Part shown: piece after piece, positions 20,630 to 30,105 of the stretch
Layout: every line of letters starts with the position of its first letter
How positions within the stretch are numbered: the stretch's first letter is position 1
Source of the DNA: Candidatus Vagococcus giribetii
Lineage (GTDB): Bacteria; Bacillota; Bacilli; Lactobacillales; Vagococcaceae
NCBI RefSeq assembly: GCF_017316185.1
Contig: NZ_JAFLVX010000016.1
Location: 57,609 to 121,608 of the forward strand
Direction: 5' to 3'
DNA: 64,000 nt
Program-made: the position numbers and the translations under genes
Notes under the pieces: model-generated
The model's input: the letters and a program-made list of their open reading frames with translations, nothing else
Databases searched by the model: none
Told to the model about the DNA's origin: nothing

Positions 20630-21640
20630 TTAATCTATTTTAGTTTCCATTTTGTATGCTTGATTCCCGTTCCAATTTACCAATGATTTATTAGATGTTT
20701 TAATCTGAATAATATTTTTCAAATTATCCGCAACTTCTCTATCAATAGTTGGGTAAAGATGAGAATACGTTCCTAACGTTATTTGTATATCAGAGTGTCC
20801 AAGTCGCTTTTGAACTGCTAAAGGATTAGCATTCAACTCATTAATCAGTAAACTAGCATGACTATGCCTTAATCCTTTCGGCTGTATTTCCTTTACATGC
20901 GCTAGTTTTGCATGCCTTCTCACAATTCTATTTATTGTTGATTTCCCCAATGGTGCGCCTGTATAAGATATAACAAAGTCGTATTTCCCCATAAATTTTT
21001 GGCGTTTCTTCCAAGCTTTTAAAACTGATATTGTGTCATCATCTAAAGAAATTATTCTTCTACCTGCTTCAGTTTTCATTTTAGTTTTTCTCGTCCAAAC
21101 ATCACTGTTTGTAAAATCTAAATTATGATAAACGTTAATTTGAGCATTAGTAAAATCAATATCATTCCAATACAATGCTGTTAATTCATTTACACGCAAT
21201 CCTGTCATGTAATACATAAAAATCATTGTAAATGACATATGCTCATAAAAATCTTTTATATTAAATGTTTCAATCACTTTTTCAAATTCTTGCTTTGTCC
21301 AAAATTCTACCTCTGGTTTCTTTTTCGGTATACCTTCCACAATTTCAACTAAATTTTCTTTTATCAATCCGTGTTTTTTAGCATGCTTCAAAGAACGTGA
21401 AAACATTCCAAATTTTAAACGAGCATAATTCTGCGAGTGCTTTTCCAATAGTTTGTTTTTATAATCTAAAATGTCTAAAGTTGTGATGTCTCTAGGCTTC
21501 CTTTTCCCAAACACCTCTTTTAATTCAAGTAAAACACCTTTCCTAGATTTCCAAGTAGAAGGTTCTACACCATTTCTATATTCTGGAATATAGTATAGTT
21601 TGCAATGGTTAACGTAATCAATTTCGAAAACTAATCGCAT
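20630..21640 (-). CDS. Tyrosine recombinase/integrase, N-terminally short
   Basis: A phage/ICE-type integrase of 336 residues with a SAM-like core-binding domain (about 10-100) and the catalytic domain. Visible catalytic elements are Arg in TGLRVNELTAL, the RHSH region in KGLRHSHASLL (the usual His of H-x-x-R is Lys here), His in RLGHSDIQITL and Tyr in TYSHLYP. Relatives are about 380-400 residues and start with an arm-binding domain. Here the open frame has no ribosome binding site at its first ATG and meets a stop 12 codons upstream, so the N terminus is probably lost. Together with the broken PIN gene it marks a decayed insertion after guaA. Confidence 0.85.
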   Translation of the reverse strand: MRLVFEIDYVNHCKLYYIPEYRNGVEPSTWKSRKGVLLELKEVFGKRKPRDITTLDILDYKNKLLEKHSQNYARLKFGMFSRSLKHAKKHGLIKENLVEIVEGIPKKKPEVEFWTKQEFEKVIETFNIKDFYEHMSFTMIFMYYMTGLRVNELTALYWNDIDFTNAQINVYHNLDFTNSDVWTRKTKMKTEAGRRIISLDDDTISVLKAWKKRQKFMGKYDFVISYTGAPLGKSTINRIVRRHAKLAHVKEIQPKGLRHSHASLLINELNANPLAVQKRLGHSDIQITLGTYSHLYPTIDREVADNLKNIIQIKTSNKSLVNWNGNQAYKMETKID

Positions 21641-21767
21641 AATTTTTGTTGATACTTTATAGCATAAAAAAGCTATTAATTCTTTATCAAACTAGTTACT
21701 ACTTTTAATCAATGCTATACTTCCAATAAACAACAGTTAATTTCTAACAAAAAAAGGGAGTGACATA

Positions 21768-22352
21768 ATGGAAATCAGAGTAGGTTTTTTTCGTGGATTA
21801 AATGTGGGTGGAAAAAATAAACTTTCAATGACTGATTTGAAACAAATTTTTCTAGACCTAGACTTTGCAGATGTCCAGACTCAGGGAAACACTGGCATAA
21901 TTCTCTATTGCCAGAAAGATTCTAAAAACAAACTGACTGATAATCAAATTGCTACTGAAGTTTTTAATCAAACGGCTGTTGCTACACAATATATTTCCAT
22001 GTCCTTTGATGAATTAAGCTTTTTAATGGAGCACTTGCCAGACTGGTGGAATGAGAATACAGATTGGAGACACAACGTTATTTTGTTACTCGAAAACTAT
22101 CCTTCTAACAATATTATGACTAATTTACCTTCATTAGATAGTAGCATTGAAAAGGTCGCTGTCGTAAACAATACCATTTTATGGTCATCTGCATTTTCAG
22201 ATCGCAGTCTATATTACAAAAGTCAATATCGTCAATTGATTAAACACGAAGCCTATCCATTGATGACTATTAGAAATGCCAATTCATTATCAAAACTATA
22301 TAATCAAGCAAGCCTTCTCTATAATGAGAAAAAATCAAGTTCAACTCTTTAA
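21768..22352 (+). CDS. DUF1697 family protein
   Basis: A 194-residue cytoplasmic protein of the widespread uncharacterised DUF1697 family, recognised by the N-terminal pattern (VGFFRGLNVGGKNKLSM) and the following helix-strand and QGNTGIILY motif (usually QSGNV). The gene starts at ATG 21768 behind AGGGAGTG. It stands alone with a strong terminator and divides the guaA-linked insertion from the agmatine operon. The family's function is not established; it adopts a ferredoxin-like fold in known structures. Confidence 0.8.
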   Translation: MEIRVGFFRGLNVGGKNKLSMTDLKQIFLDLDFADVQTQGNTGIILYCQKDSKNKLTDNQIATEVFNQTAVATQYISMSFDELSFLMEHLPDWWNENTDWRHNVILLLENYPSNNIMTNLPSLDSSIEKVAVVNNTILWSSAFSDRSLYYKSQYRQLIKHEAYPLMTIRNANSLSKLYNQASLLYNEKKSSSTL

Positions 22353-22365
22353 AATAAACACACAC

Positions 22366-22413
22366 AAAAGCCCTAGCAGTAGTTTGAAAATACCTACTGC
22401 TAGGGCTAGTTTT
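22366..22413. terminator. Bidirectional terminator DUF1697 gene / aguC
   Basis: A perfect 13-bp stem GCCCTAGCAGTAG / CTACTGCTAGGGC has short T runs on both strands between convergent genes. Confidence 0.85.
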
Positions 22414-22484
22414 AATCATAAATAAAAAAATCTGACTGCTTTGACTTTTTTGATAGGTTTCATAACATTAAAAAATACAGCCAC

Positions 22485-23417
22485 TTACTGTTTAATACGT
22501 GTGCCACTTGTTCCTTCAATTGCATTAATAGCCGACTCTAAGAGACCAATAATTGAGACACGTCCTTCACGGCTATTGGCAAATTGACAAGCTGCTTCCA
22601 CTTTTGGCAACATACTTCCTGGAGCAAATTGATTTTCTTCAATATATTGACTCATTTGAGTAACAGTTACTTCTTCCAATTTTTTTTGATTATCTGTATT
22701 AAAATTAACGTACACATGCTCAACTGCTGTTAGTACAATAAAAAGATCTGCATCAATAAGCTCTGCCATCTTTTCTGCAGCAAAATCTTTATCAATTACT
22801 GCATTAACACCTTCTAAATCATGTGGAGTTTTCACTACAGGGATACCTCCTCCTCCACAAGCAATTACTAAGTGACCTGCATTTACTAATGCATTTAAGC
22901 TTTCCTTCTCACAAATATCAATTGGTTTCGGGGAGGCGATAACTCGACGCCAACCTCTTCCAGAATCTTCTTTATACACACATCCCGTTTCACTAGATAG
23001 CTTTTTAGCGGTGCTTTCATCGTAGTATCTACCTATGGGTTTCGTTGGATTTAAAAAGGCAATGTCTTTTGGATCAACTTGTACTTGAGTAAGCATAGTC
23101 ACAACTGGCACTTTATTTATTCCTCTATTGCATAGCTCGTTTTCAAGCGCTTGTTGTAAATGATAGCCAATATAACCTTGACTCATTGCTGTACATTCAG
23201 CAAAAGGGATACTTTCTTCTAGAGTATCTTCACTCAAATTATCGAAAGCTAATTTAATTTGACCAACTTGAGGACCATTTCCGTGAGCAATCACAACTTG
23301 ATGACCTAATTCAATTAAATCCACAATCGAATTTGCAGCTACATATGCTTTTTGAAGTTGTTCTTTAGCTGAATTACCTAGAGCATTACCTCCTAATGCA
23401 ATAACAATTTTAGACAT
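22485..23417 (-). CDS. aguC: Carbamate kinase of the agmatine deiminase pathway
   Basis: Transfers phosphate from carbamoyl phosphate to ADP, giving ATP, CO2 and ammonia: the energy-yielding last step of agmatine catabolism. The 310-residue sequence has the amino-acid kinase fold with the N-terminal IALGGNALG, HGNGPQVGQ and the downstream ACGGGGIPV motif. It is the last gene of the aguBDAC operon, 14 bp after aguA. Its place here rather than with arcA/arcB supports the agmatine rather than the arginine deiminase pathway. Confidence 0.95.
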   Translation of the reverse strand: MSKIVIALGGNALGNSAKEQLQKAYVAANSIVDLIELGHQVVIAHGNGPQVGQIKLAFDNLSEDTLEESIPFAECTAMSQGYIGYHLQQALENELCNRGINKVPVVTMLTQVQVDPKDIAFLNPTKPIGRYYDESTAKKLSSETGCVYKEDSGRGWRRVIASPKPIDICEKESLNALVNAGHLVIACGGGGIPVVKTPHDLEGVNAVIDKDFAAEKMAELIDADLFIVLTAVEHVYVNFNTDNQKKLEEVTVTQMSQYIEENQFAPGSMLPKVEAACQFANSREGRVSIIGLLESAINAIEGTSGTRIKQ

Positions 23418-23431
23418 AATTATCTCTCCTA

Positions 23432-24532
23432 TTAAGAACGTTTAGGTTGTTGTTGAGTAATACAGTGAATATTTCCTCCACCATAAACAACTTCGACTGT
23501 GTTTACTCCTACGACTTTTTTATCTGGAAAAATCGATTGAATTTGATTTAAAGCAAGTGAATCATTTTTATCTCCGTATTGAGGAACAATAACTCCTCCA
23601 TTGGTTATTAAAAAATTCATGTAAGAAGCAATACAAATGTCACCATCTTCTCGTGGCATAGTTCCTTCTACAAAATCAATTTTGAAGTCACCTTTAATAG
23701 TAACGTTGTCAACAGGACAACAAATTTTATGAACTTTTAGCTGTCTCCCTTTAGCATCTGTCATAGTTATTAAACGTTTATACGCATCTTGTGAAGCCTG
23801 ATAGAATGGACTATTTACGTCATCAGTATAAATACAAGCTACTTCTCCTGGTGCAACAAAACAAGCTACATCATCTACATGACCATTTGTTTCTTCTGGA
23901 TCAATCCCATCTCCTAACCATAAAACTTTTTCACAGTTTAAATACTGGCATAAATTTTCCTCGATTTCTTCTTTTGTTAAATGAGGATTTCTTCCTTCAC
24001 TTAACAAACACATCTCAGTCACAAGAACTGTTCCTTCACCATCGACGTGAATAGATCCTCCTTCAAGAACAAAATCAGGTGTATGATAGGAATCTACTTT
24101 TTCAATTTCACATATTTTTTGAGCAACTAAATCATCTTGGTCCCAAGGAAAATAAAGTCCGTCTACTAATCCTCCCCATGCATTAAATGCCCAATCTACA
24201 CCTCGAAGCTCACCTTTATCATTAATAATAAAAGTAGGTCCACAATCTCTGATCCAAGCGTCATTATTACTCATTTCATACACAGAGATATTATCTGGCA
24301 ATTGACGACGACAATTTTGATATTGTTGTTGCGAAACAACCACATTCATTGGTGTAAATTCACTTATTGCAATTGCCACATTTGTGAATGCTTCCTGAGC
24401 AGGTTTACCACCATCGCGCCAATTATCTGGTCTTTCAGGCCAAATCATCCAAACTTTTTCTTGAGCTTCATACTCAGCTGGCATTCTGAATCCATCTTGT
24501 TTTGGGGTTGTGTTTACAATTCGTTTTGACAT
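23432..24532 (-). CDS. aguA: Agmatine deiminase
   Basis: Hydrolyses agmatine to N-carbamoylputrescine and ammonia in the cytoplasm. The 366-residue protein belongs to the guanidino-modifying (pentein) superfamily. Visible active-site elements are the NDAWIRDCGPTF segment, His in ETNGHVDDVACF and the nucleophilic Cys357 in GGGNIHCITQQQP. It lies between aguD and aguC with 2 and 14 bp gaps, which implies one transcript and translational coupling. The product is consumed by the carbamoyltransferase encoded at the start of the operon. Confidence 0.97.
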   Translation of the reverse strand: MSKRIVNTTPKQDGFRMPAEYEAQEKVWMIWPERPDNWRDGGKPAQEAFTNVAIAISEFTPMNVVVSQQQYQNCRRQLPDNISVYEMSNNDAWIRDCGPTFIINDKGELRGVDWAFNAWGGLVDGLYFPWDQDDLVAQKICEIEKVDSYHTPDFVLEGGSIHVDGEGTVLVTEMCLLSEGRNPHLTKEEIEENLCQYLNCEKVLWLGDGIDPEETNGHVDDVACFVAPGEVACIYTDDVNSPFYQASQDAYKRLITMTDAKGRQLKVHKICCPVDNVTIKGDFKIDFVEGTMPREDGDICIASYMNFLITNGGVIVPQYGDKNDSLALNQIQSIFPDKKVVGVNTVEVVYGGGNIHCITQQQPKRS

Positions 24533-24534
24533 GT

Positions 24535-25899
24535 TTATTTCTCCTTCTTAATATGTTTTATTTTTATTATTGCTTCACCAAATAGAATGAAGATAATAGC
24601 TCCAATTGTTATTGGCAATTTTTCTGTTAAAGCATCAGGACTAAAATCGAGTGGAACAGCTGTGAAAATTAATGAAATAATAATCATAATCATTGGTAGA
24701 ATAACTAACACTTTTAAGAAAGCTGGTTTCCCACTAACTTTAAAAGGTCTTTGTACATCAGGATCGATTTGACGTAATCGATAGAATGCTGGAAATACAG
24801 GCACATATGAAAGTAAAAACATCACTAAGTTCAATGAAAAGAATGCCCAGAATAAATCTTGATTTGGAAGAAATGGTGCCATTATAATGACAATTGAAGC
24901 AACAATTCCATTCATTAAAGAAGCTCCAATTGGCATTTGATTTTTTTTACTTCTCTTTTTAAAAAATGAGGGCATATCATCATTTTCTGCTGCATAACAT
25001 GCTGTATTATTCACACCTAAAGACCAAGAAATCATGTTTCCAAAAAGTGTTAATAGAAACAGAAATGCCATTAATATGATAAACCAACCATCTGTTGAAC
25101 CTGTTAAGAGTTTGAAACTATCAATCATACCGCTACCTGTACTGATTTGATCTGTAGGAATAGCTACACTAATACCAAAAGCAGAAAAAATATAAATTGC
25201 TGCAATAACAAGTCCTGCAACAATAATCGATTGAGGTATTTGTTTTTTTGGATTCTCCATCTGATCTGAAAATGTACAAATAACTTCAAATCCAAGCAAA
25301 TTAAAAATAATGACAGATATAAATGACAAACTTCTTAAATCAAATGTTGGCAACATTGATTGGGGTGTAAACTCATTAGCAATTCCTTTTGTCAAAGCCA
25401 CATATACTCCTAACCCACCAACTAGCAATGCTAAAACCATTTTTATAATCGCTGCGCCATTTAGTATCCAAATACTGTCACTTACAGGAAAGAAACTAAT
25501 CCAAACAATTAACCAAGTAAAAATGAGTTCAATAATAATTGCAACTGGTGTTGAAATCTCAATTCCCGTCATCGTATGAATGAGTTCAGGTGTCATTACA
25601 GCGAGAGAAGCTAACCATAATGGAAAATTAATCCAATAGTACCAAGATACCCTTGCTCCCCAACGATGTCCAAATGCCTTTGTAACCCAGTCATAAATCC
25701 CCCCATCACCAATGTACGTCGTTCCTAATTCTGATGAAATTAATCCGTAAGGTAATAAGAACGTAATTAAAAGGAATACCCACCAAAAAAATTGAGAATT
25801 TCCAATTGCTGCTACAGGAGCCGCTGCTTCTGCAACAAAAACCACACAAATCACTGACAATATAGCACTCATTAAGCTAAATTTTTTTTTACTTTCCAT
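24535..25899 (-). CDS. aguD: Agmatine/putrescine antiporter (APC family)
   Basis: A membrane exchanger with about 12 hydrophobic segments that should import agmatine and export putrescine, matching its position between aguB and aguA. The N-terminal domain has the APC-family pattern (APVAAIGNSQFFWWV, GLISSELGTTYIGDGG). The open frame extends upstream to 25962, but that part runs through an intergenic hairpin. ATG 25899 behind AAGGAGAGG is the clear start, giving MESKKKFSLM and 454 residues. Glutamate/GABA and tyrosine antiporters are relatives, so assignment rests partly on context. Confidence 0.92.
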   Translation of the reverse strand: MESKKKFSLMSAILSVICVVFVAEAAAPVAAIGNSQFFWWVFLLITFLLPYGLISSELGTTYIGDGGIYDWVTKAFGHRWGARVSWYYWINFPLWLASLAVMTPELIHTMTGIEISTPVAIIIELIFTWLIVWISFFPVSDSIWILNGAAIIKMVLALLVGGLGVYVALTKGIANEFTPQSMLPTFDLRSLSFISVIIFNLLGFEVICTFSDQMENPKKQIPQSIIVAGLVIAAIYIFSAFGISVAIPTDQISTGSGMIDSFKLLTGSTDGWFIILMAFLFLLTLFGNMISWSLGVNNTACYAAENDDMPSFFKKRSKKNQMPIGASLMNGIVASIVIIMAPFLPNQDLFWAFFSLNLVMFLLSYVPVFPAFYRLRQIDPDVQRPFKVSGKPAFLKVLVILPMIMIIISLIFTAVPLDFSPDALTEKLPITIGAIIFILFGEAIIKIKHIKKEK

Positions 25900-25946
25900 A
25901 TGTTTCCTCTCCTTAAGGTAAATGGAAATAAGCAAAACGATTGAAT

Positions 25947-25998
25947 CAAAAGCTACGATCATAAAATGCTAAGTCACTATCACGTAGCTTTTGATACC
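25947..25998 (-). other. Hairpin between aguB and aguD
   Basis: A perfect 12-bp inverted repeat (TCAAAAGCTACG / CGTAGCTTTTGA, loop about 27 nt) lies in the aguB-aguD gap. It lacks a real T run, so it may be a processing or mRNA-stability element, or a weak attenuator that lowers expression of the downstream genes relative to aguB. Confidence 0.65.
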
Positions 25999-26052
25999 TA
26001 CTAATAAAAAACAACTAACCGTTCTTCCCAATCCATAAATTGATACAACGTA

Positions 26053-27072
26053 TTAAAGAACTTTATTAAGTAATAATTCTAGATCAGTTTTTCCTTTTAC
26101 TTGCTTGTTTAAATCAACTGGATTTTTTTCCACATAGTCATTCATTAAATAAACAAGTAGTCCACGAATAGACGTTAATCTGTTTTCAGCTTCATCAAAA
26201 CAAATAGAATTTGGACTATCAATAACTTCGTTACTTACTTCTTCTTCACGAGAAGCAGGTAGACAATGCATAAACTTACAGTTTTCCCCTGCTAAAGCCA
26301 TCATTTCAGCATCCACTTGATATTTTGGATAGAAGATATTCATGCGCTCTTCTTCTGATAGTTCAGCTTCATACAAGCCATACCAAACATCTGTATAAAT
26401 AAAATCAGCTCCTACAACAGACGCTTCATCATCTGTTACTAAATATGATCCTCCTGAGATAGCACAATTTTTTGCTAATTTCTCTTGATGACTATCATTT
26501 AATTGAAATCCTTTAGGTCCATAATGAACAAAAGTCATTCCCATTTTAGTAGCAATAAGACCTAACGAAAAACAAACTTGCGTAGCATCGCCTACAAAAA
26601 CTACTTTACAATCTTCTATATTTTTACCTTCTGGAAGGTGCTCAATCATAGTACATAAATCACCTAACTCTTGAGTAGGATGATTATAATCAGACATACC
26701 ATTAATAACTGGTATAGTAGAGTGTTCTGCTAAATCATGAATACTTGTATGTCTTTCTACTCGTGCCATTAAAATGTCAACTAATCTTGAAAGTACACGA
26801 CTTGTATCTTCAATCGTTTCATGTCCTCCTAATTGAATTTGTCCTGGAGCTAAGTATTGCGCATGACCACCTAGTTGAGTCATCGCAGTTTCAAAAGATA
26901 CTCTTGTTCGAGTTGACGATTGTTGAAAAATCATTCCTAAAGTTTTGTTTTTTAATAGAGGTGGATAGTAGCCATTTTTAATACATTCTTTAATAGTTAG
27001 AGACAATTCAACTAAATAACTCATCTCCTCTTTTGTATAATCTTCTGTTGTAATGTAATCTCTTTTCATCAT
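26053..27072 (-). CDS. aguB: Putrescine carbamoyltransferase
   Basis: Phosphorolyses N-carbamoylputrescine to putrescine and carbamoyl phosphate. It is a 339-residue aspartate/ornithine transcarbamylase relative. The carbamoyl phosphate motif SSTRTR is at residues 52-57, followed by [18 protein letters not shown] and HCLPA (near 270) complete the active site. It is first in the agmatine operon; context separates it from ornithine carbamoyltransferase. Two adjacent ATG codons follow AGGAGG, and either may be used. The operon should be activated by AguR, encoded divergently upstream. Confidence 0.95.
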   Translation of the reverse strand: MMKRDYITTEDYTKEEMSYLVELSLTIKECIKNGYYPPLLKNKTLGMIFQQSSTRTRVSFETAMTQLGGHAQYLAPGQIQLGGHETIEDTSRVLSRLVDILMARVERHTSIHDLAEHSTIPVINGMSDYNHPTQELGDLCTMIEHLPEGKNIEDCKVVFVGDATQVCFSLGLIATKMGMTFVHYGPKGFQLNDSHQEKLAKNCAISGGSYLVTDDEASVVGADFIYTDVWYGLYEAELSEEERMNIFYPKYQVDAEMMALAGENCKFMHCLPASREEEVSNEVIDSPNSICFDEAENRLTSIRGLLVYLMNDYVEKNPVDLNKQVKGKTDLELLLNKVL

Positions 27073-27154
27073 GTAAATCCTCCTAAAATAGTTGTTGGTT
27101 ATTACACAACTACCTTAGCAAGATTAGTCCAGAGTTTACTATCAACTAAAAGTT

Positions 27155-27168
27155 TGAAATCGTTTTCC
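27155..27168. promoter_or_regulatory. Candidate cre site (CcpA) before aguB
   Basis: TGAAATCGTTTTCC matches the cre consensus TGWAANCGNTNWCA except at the last base. It lies about 85 bp upstream of aguB. Catabolite repression of agmatine catabolism is known in enterococci and lactococci, so a CcpA site is plausible. Confidence 0.55.
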
Positions 27169-27191
27169 TTAAATAAGAAAGATGCTTTCTC

Positions 27192-27222
27192 ATAAGGTTT
27201 ATTTAAAGGTGTATAACCTTAT
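27192..27222. promoter_or_regulatory. Inverted repeat, candidate AguR operator
   Basis: ATAAGGTT and AACCTTAT form a perfect 8-bp inverted repeat with 15 bp between, inside the 277-bp divergent aguB-aguR region. Its position fits a binding site for the LuxR-type activator. A predicted binding function only. Confidence 0.45.
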
Positions 27223-27287
27223 CATAGTAATGGTTTAGAAAAGTTTAGTGATGTTTCTCACATTTTTTTTAATATTTACAACAGAAG

Positions 27288-27298
27288 TAATGGTATAA
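27288..27298 (+). promoter_or_regulatory. Extended -10 promoter of aguR
   Basis: TATAAT preceded by ATGG gives a TG-extended -10 element on the + strand, about 50 bp before the aguR start. No convincing -35 is present. Confidence 0.5.
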
Positions 27299-27349
27299 TT
27301 AATAGCGTAGAAGTGGTAACTTTGTCAGCCTAAGAGAGGAGATTAAGTG

Positions 27350-28279
27350 ATGGTCGCTGTATTTATCTATAATATTTTACTAATCATTTTATATTCATTT
27401 TCAATGACATTCTCATTAATTAACTACAAAAAAAATAATAATCGTATTTATCTTATATTTTTTTTATTAATGCTTTCTTTTTTAGGTGATAATATCATTA
27501 TCTACATGACTGAATTTTTAGAAACATTTGCCAACTCATACAACCAATTATTTATGACTTTACCCATAATAAAAACTATTATTTTCTTAACAAACCATGT
27601 TTTTTGTTTGTGGTGTATTTCATTTTTAGGTAATAAAAAAATCCAACCTTATCAGATTGGATTACTTGTTGTATTGGTTATTTGGATGATGAGTATTCCT
27701 TTTTATATGGATTCAGCATTAAATGTTTGGCTTTACTATCTCCCAAATCAACTTTTTTTAATTTATTTAGGTTGTTATGCTTTTTATTTATCAAAACAAA
27801 AAGACAATTTAAACAATAAAAAAATACTTCAATTTTTCGGTTATCTTTTTGTTCTCTCTGGCATTTGTATTTTATTAGAGGATTCTTATGTCATTTTCAA
27901 TATTGATCAGTACTCCAACTTAAAACTAAAAATCTATAATCGAAATATTTCCGAAGATATTTTTTCAACTATTATGTCTTCTTTTATTATTATATTCTGT
28001 TCAAAACAAGAGAATAATAAAGATGACAATCTTAATGAAATAGAAGAACTCTCCCAATTTTCAAAAAAATATGATTTAACACAAAGAGAACAAGAGGTTT
28101 TGGCTCTATTACTTAAACATTACAGTAACCAAGAAATAGCAGATGAATTATTTTTATCCATCGGAACAGTAAAAACCCATGTCCATAATATTTATGTGAA
28201 ACTTGATATAAATAAGAGAGCGACATTATTTAGTCTGTTCGAAGAAACTAATTATAATTTAAGCTTGACGGATAAGTAG
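27350..28279 (+). CDS. aguR: Membrane-bound LuxR-family activator of the agmatine operon
   Basis: A one-component regulator with about seven N-terminal transmembrane segments (residues 1-215) and a C-terminal LuxR-type helix-turn-helix (LTQREQEVLALLLKHYSNQE, then IADELFLSIGTVKTHVHNIY). This architecture matches AguR of Lactococcus lactis and Enterococcus faecalis, a membrane activator that senses agmatine and switches on the aguBDAC operon. The gene is divergent from that operon, as expected. GAGAGGAGA is 7 bp before ATG 27350; an overlapping GTG at 27347 is less likely. High AT content is typical of the gene in other genera. Confidence 0.92.
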   Translation: MVAVFIYNILLIILYSFSMTFSLINYKKNNNRIYLIFFLLMLSFLGDNIIIYMTEFLETFANSYNQLFMTLPIIKTIIFLTNHVFCLWCISFLGNKKIQPYQIGLLVVLVIWMMSIPFYMDSALNVWLYYLPNQLFLIYLGCYAFYLSKQKDNLNNKKILQFFGYLFVLSGICILLEDSYVIFNIDQYSNLKLKIYNRNISEDIFSTIMSSFIIIFCSKQENNKDDNLNEIEELSQFSKKYDLTQREQEVLALLLKHYSNQEIADELFLSIGTVKTHVHNIYVKLDINKRATLFSLFEETNYNLSLTDK

Positions 28280-28316
28280 TCATATCACTATTCCATGATA
28301 AGTTATCTATATAAAT

Positions 28317-28393
28317 AAAATCACCCTAGCAACTAATCACTTTTTCATTGATTTTTTTACCAGTGAAAGGAATAGTTATTAGGGTGATTTTTT
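28317..28393. terminator. Terminator between aguR and the peptide-binding protein gene
   Basis: AAAATCACCCTA pairs with TAGGGTGATTTTTT around a long internal loop that contains a second A/T-rich hairpin. T runs on both strands suit the convergent genes. Confidence 0.75.
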
Positions 28394-28470
28394 ACATATT
28401 CTTATTTTAGTAATCAATTAACGATTGAATATCTTGTCATTTCTATCCCAATTTTATCAATCACTCCTCT

Positions 28471-30105
28471 TTACTTCTTAGACAAATACTTCAACGAAAT
28501 AGGTGACGCAAATGTATGATAGCTCAAGCCTTCGATATCTGGGTTTTGTAAGACTGCATTGGCATTTTGACTAAGACTAATCATACCTGCCGTGTCCTCC
28601 ATTAATATCTTTTCAGCTTCAATAAGCGAACTCCAACGCTTTTCTAAATCATTAGCATAAGTTACGGCTGCTTCATTTAATGCCGCATCAAATTCTTTGC
28701 TGACATAATGGCGATTGTTTGGTGATTTCATGGTATTAAGAGTTGAAATCGGGTCTTGATAATCTGGTGTCCAGTAAATCAAAAACATGTCGTAATCACT
28801 TTCTGTACTCAGATTAAGAGCTGTTTCAGTGGGTAAGGATTTAACAGTCACTGTTAAGCCATTTAGGTTATCTTGCCATTGTCCTTGCAGACTTTCTGCC
28901 ATTTTTTGGTAAGAACTTTCATCAACTGTCATAAGCTCTAATGAAATCTTATCTCCTAGCTCTGCTTTAGCTTTTTCAAAGTATTTTTTAGCTTCGTCTA
29001 AGTTATAAACAGAGACGTCTCCTGCCTCTTCACGAAAATCTTTATTGGTCACTGGGTTACTAACAAAATCTTTTGTAATCGCACCATTCAAGACAGTAGA
29101 ACCATCAGCAATAATGTTATTAACTAATGTTTCTTTATCCACAGAAAGAGCCAGAGCTTTTCTCAAGTTGAGATTTGCTAAAGGTGTTTTTTTCTGTTGT
29201 CTTTCTTGATTTAAGCGAATGTAATTCATAGTAGCTGATGGGTAAGCTTTGAAATTAGGGTTATCTTTATTTTGATTCGCCATCTCTCCAGATAAATTCG
29301 CGACATCTAATTGACCACTTTCAAATAAGTTAAAAGCTGTTGATGGCTCTTTGATAACTTCAAACTGGATAGTGTCTACTTTAACGACTTCTTTATTCCA
29401 GTAATCTTTATTTTTTTCTAAAACAAATGTGGTTTTGGCTTGATCCCAATCTTTAATGGTGTAAGGACCATTGTATACGGCTTTTTCTGACGACGTGCCG
29501 TATTCTTTTTTATAGGTTTCAACGGTTTCTTGGTGCTGTGGGAAAAAGGCGGAAAAAGCTAATAAGGACGTGAAGAAAGGCTTAGGTTCTTTCAAAACAA
29601 CCTCTAGTGTGTAGTCATCTAATGCTTTAACACCTAGCTCTTCCACTGGCTTCTCCCCTAAATTAATCTCTGCCGCATTTTTTATGGTTTCAGACATAAG
29701 AAAGCTGTAGACATAAGCATTTTCTGGCTTGATTAATTCTTTCCAAGCAAACTCAAAATCCTTCGCTGTCACAGGATCGCCATTACTCCACTTGCCATCT
29801 TCCCGTAACTTAATCGTATAAGTCAGACCATCCTTTGAAATCTCTGGCATCTCTTTTGCTGCAGCAGGAACGAGTTCTTCTTTTTCGTTTAATTCATACA
29901 ATCCCTCAAATACGCCAGTATGAATAATGGCGTCTGGTGTGTTTAAGATAGCTGAGGTGTTAAGAGATGACAACTCGGAATTTAACATCATATGAATAGA
30001 GCTACTTTCCTGTTTGTCTGGCTTGTCCTTTTCTTTTCCTGAACAACCACTGACAAAGGTTACTAATAAACCACCTAATAAGATTGCTTTACTGAGTCTC
30101 TTCAT
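28471..30105 (-). CDS. Peptide ABC transporter substrate-binding lipoprotein (OppA family)
   Basis: A 544-residue extracytoplasmic solute-binding protein of the SBP_bac_5 type that should capture oligopeptides for an Opp-like importer. The signal peptide ends in lipobox VSGCSGKEK, with the lipidated Cys near residue 21, followed by the family's KLREDGKWSNGDPVTAKDFE signature. No oppBCDF genes are in the window, so it is an orphan, like enterococcal pheromone-binding proteins that borrow the chromosomal Opp. Its ATG overlaps the end of the cupin gene by 17 bp with its ribosome binding site (GGGGGAGG) inside that gene, implying coupling. Confidence 0.9.
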   Translation of the reverse strand: MKRLSKAILLGGLLVTFVSGCSGKEKDKPDKQESSSIHMMLNSELSSLNTSAILNTPDAIIHTGVFEGLYELNEKEELVPAAAKEMPEISKDGLTYTIKLREDGKWSNGDPVTAKDFEFAWKELIKPENAYVYSFLMSETIKNAAEINLGEKPVEELGVKALDDYTLEVVLKEPKPFFTSLLAFSAFFPQHQETVETYKKEYGTSSEKAVYNGPYTIKDWDQAKTTFVLEKNKDYWNKEVVKVDTIQFEVIKEPSTAFNLFESGQLDVANLSGEMANQNKDNPNFKAYPSATMNYIRLNQERQQKKTPLANLNLRKALALSVDKETLVNNIIADGSTVLNGAITKDFVSNPVTNKDFREEAGDVSVYNLDEAKKYFEKAKAELGDKISLELMTVDESSYQKMAESLQGQWQDNLNGLTVTVKSLPTETALNLSTESDYDMFLIYWTPDYQDPISTLNTMKSPNNRHYVSKEFDAALNEAAVTYANDLEKRWSSLIEAEKILMEDTAGMISLSQNANAVLQNPDIEGLSYHTFASPISLKYLSKK

